A stretch of 64,000 bases of DNA from G963702155 sp963702155 (GTDB taxonomy: Bacteria > Pseudomonadota > Alphaproteobacteria > Micavibrionales > Micavibrionaceae): NCBI GenBank assembly GCA_963702155.1, contig OY969717.1:2267623-2331622 (forward strand), written 5' to 3'. The notes beneath the pieces are model-generated. The model did no database searches and was not told the origin of the DNA. It worked only from the letters and a program-made list of their open reading frames with translations. Every line of letters begins with the position of its first letter. The stretch's first letter is position 1. Shown here piece after piece: positions 62,832-64,000 of the stretch. A program made the position numbers and the translations under genes.

Positions 62832-64000
62832 ATGCATAAATATCGCTCTCATAAATGTAACGAACTTGGCAAAGACCATGTTGGTGAAACCGTACGCCTA
62901 TCCGGCTGGATCAGCCGCGTACGCGACCATGGCGGAGTGCTGTTTATTGATCTGCGCGATACGTACGGCATAACACAATGCGTTGTTGATGAAGGCTCGC
63001 CTTTGCTTGAGACCGTCAATAAATTGCGCGTTGAATCGGTCATCACGGTTGAGGGCGAAGTCAAAGCCAGAACCGCTGAAACCACAAACGCCAAAATGAA
63101 AACAGGCGAGATCGAAGTTTACATCGGTAAAATCGATGTGCAATCCGCCGCTGATATTATTCCGTTCCAAGTTGCCGAAGATGATGGCGCGGGCGAAGAT
63201 ATCCGCCTGAAATACCGCTATCTTGATCTGCGCCGTGAAAAGATGCAGAAAAATATCCGCCTACGGAACAACGTCATTCGTTACATGCGAGAGCGTATGT
63301 ATGCGCAGGATTTCCAGGAATTTCAAACACCTATTTTAGCCGCCAGCAGCCCCGAAGGCGCGCGTGATTACCTTGTGCCAAGCCGTCTGCACCCGGGTAA
63401 GTTTTACGCTCTGCCACAAGCGCCACAGCAATTTAAACAGCTGTTGATGATGTCCGGCTTTGATAAATATTTCCAAATCGCGCCATGCTTTCGCGATGAA
63501 GATGGTCGCGCCGATCGCCTTGCCGAATTTTACCAGCTTGATGTCGAGATGAGCTTTGTTACACAGGACGAAGTGTTCGATACAATTCAGCCTGTGATCA
63601 AAGGCATCTTCGAAGATTTCTCTGACTTTACAGGCGAAAAGCGCAAAGTCGAATGGTTGCCGCATTTGTCTTATGATGATGCGATGCTGAAATATGGTTC
63701 GGACAAGCCCGATCTACGCAACCCGCTCGAAATCGTTGATGTGACCGATGTGTTTAACCGCGACGATGTGACATTCAACGCCTTTAAGGGTGTAATCGCA
63801 AAGGGCGGCGTTGTCCGCGCCATCCGCGCCCCCAATGTTGCCGACCAACCGCGTAGCTTTTTCGATAAGCTCAATAGCTGGGCACAAAAGAGGGCGCGCC
63901 GGGCTTGGGCTATATATCACATGCTGAAACTGCATCCATGGCTGGAGGCAAGCATGATAGTAATGGAAATTGGGATAAAAATATCATACCTGCAGCTGCT
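62832..64000 (+). CDS. aspS: Aspartyl-tRNA synthetase, partial, with an apparent frameshift near the right edge
   Basis: Starts MHKYRSHKCNELGKDHVGE at 62832 with AAAGGA upstream and runs off the window. The OB-fold anticodon domain (VRLSGWISRVRDHGGVLFIDLRD) and the class II core (KYRYLDLRREKMQKN, EGARDYLVPSRLHPGKFYALPQAPQQFKQLLM, FQIAPCFRDEDGRADR) are intact. At about 63885-63890 (CAAAAGAGG) the frame shifts: adding one A gives EGAPGLGYISHAETASMAGG, the expected continuation. As the enzyme should be essential, a base-call error is the simplest explanation. An earlier part of the frame looks normal. Confidence 0.9.
   Translation, partial: MHKYRSHKCNELGKDHVGETVRLSGWISRVRDHGGVLFIDLRDTYGITQCVVDEGSPLLETVNKLRVESVITVEGEVKARTAETTNAKMKTGEIEVYIGKIDVQSAADIIPFQVAEDDGAGEDIRLKYRYLDLRREKMQKNIRLRNNVIRYMRERMYAQDFQEFQTPILAASSPEGARDYLVPSRLHPGKFYALPQAPQQFKQLLMMSGFDKYFQIAPCFRDEDGRADRLAEFYQLDVEMSFVTQDEVFDTIQPVIKGIFEDFSDFTGEKRKVEWLPHLSYDDAMLKYGSDKPDLRNPLEIVDVTDVFNRDDVTFNAFKGVIAKGGVVRAIRAPNVADQPRSFFDKLNSWAQKRARRAWAIYHMLKLHPWLEASMIVMEIGIKISYLQL

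Noticed and set aside
62849..63935. Open frames opposite aspS
   Set aside because: They are long because aspS is codon-biased; none has a family motif or ribosome site.

Overview
The window looks like a chromosomal segment of a flagellated alphaproteobacterium with moderate to low GC, possibly near the Rhodospirillales/Micavibrio lineage. The evidence is an electron-transfer flavoprotein dehydrogenase / family-4 uracil-DNA glycosylase / soluble lytic transglycosylase run, a purM-purN block divergent from a DUF2066 / AI-2E permease / HdaA-like DnaA homologue run, an RNase D next to aspS, a PodJ-like polarity protein, a CheA with a C-terminal receiver, and an EcfG-style promoter. The lineage is an inference; there is no rRNA here.

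Layout. 1-9.7 kb: an ECF sigma factor with a membrane-anchored partner that runs off the left edge, a DUF350 membrane protein, a flagellin with an unusual central domain, a cation/Ca2+ exchanger, a CHASE3 hybrid kinase, a second sigma factor and an OmpR-type regulator. 9.7-20.5 kb: a chemotaxis and phosphorelay cluster (cheZ-like, cheY, hybrid cheA, cheW, cheB, a single-domain receiver, a free Hpt protein and a 1377-residue MASE1/CHASE hybrid kinase). No cheR or receptor gene is present.

20.85-30.28 kb: an integrated element beside tRNA-Glu. It starts with a P4-type integrase and contains an AlpA-type regulator, a truncated second recombinase and a decayed type I restriction locus (hsdS with an internal stop, intact fic, hsdR in three pieces). 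Fragments of a conjugation gene, a ParD/ParE-like toxin-antitoxin pair and a 21-residue hydrophobic peptide with a sequestered ribosome site lie among them. GGTGGCC repeats occur near both ends.

30.5-64 kb: mostly housekeeping: an LplT-Aas fusion for phospholipid repair, PodJ-like protein, ispE, a TPR protein, ETF dehydrogenase, uracil-DNA glycosylase, lytic transglycosylase, an inositol-phosphatase-like enzyme, alaS, ndk, a split hybrid kinase, purM/purN, a DUF2066 protein, AI-2E permease, HdaA-like protein, sixA, an rnd pseudogene and the start of aspS. Accessory genes among them are a PD-(D/E)XK nuclease with an EVE-like tail, broken by a stop codon, and a RelA/SpoT-like protein with a small downstream partner.

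Several genes are interrupted by single-base shifts, including aspS, which should be essential. Some apparent pseudogenes on the right side may therefore be sequence errors; the island damage (clean chimeric joints, deletions) cannot be explained that way.
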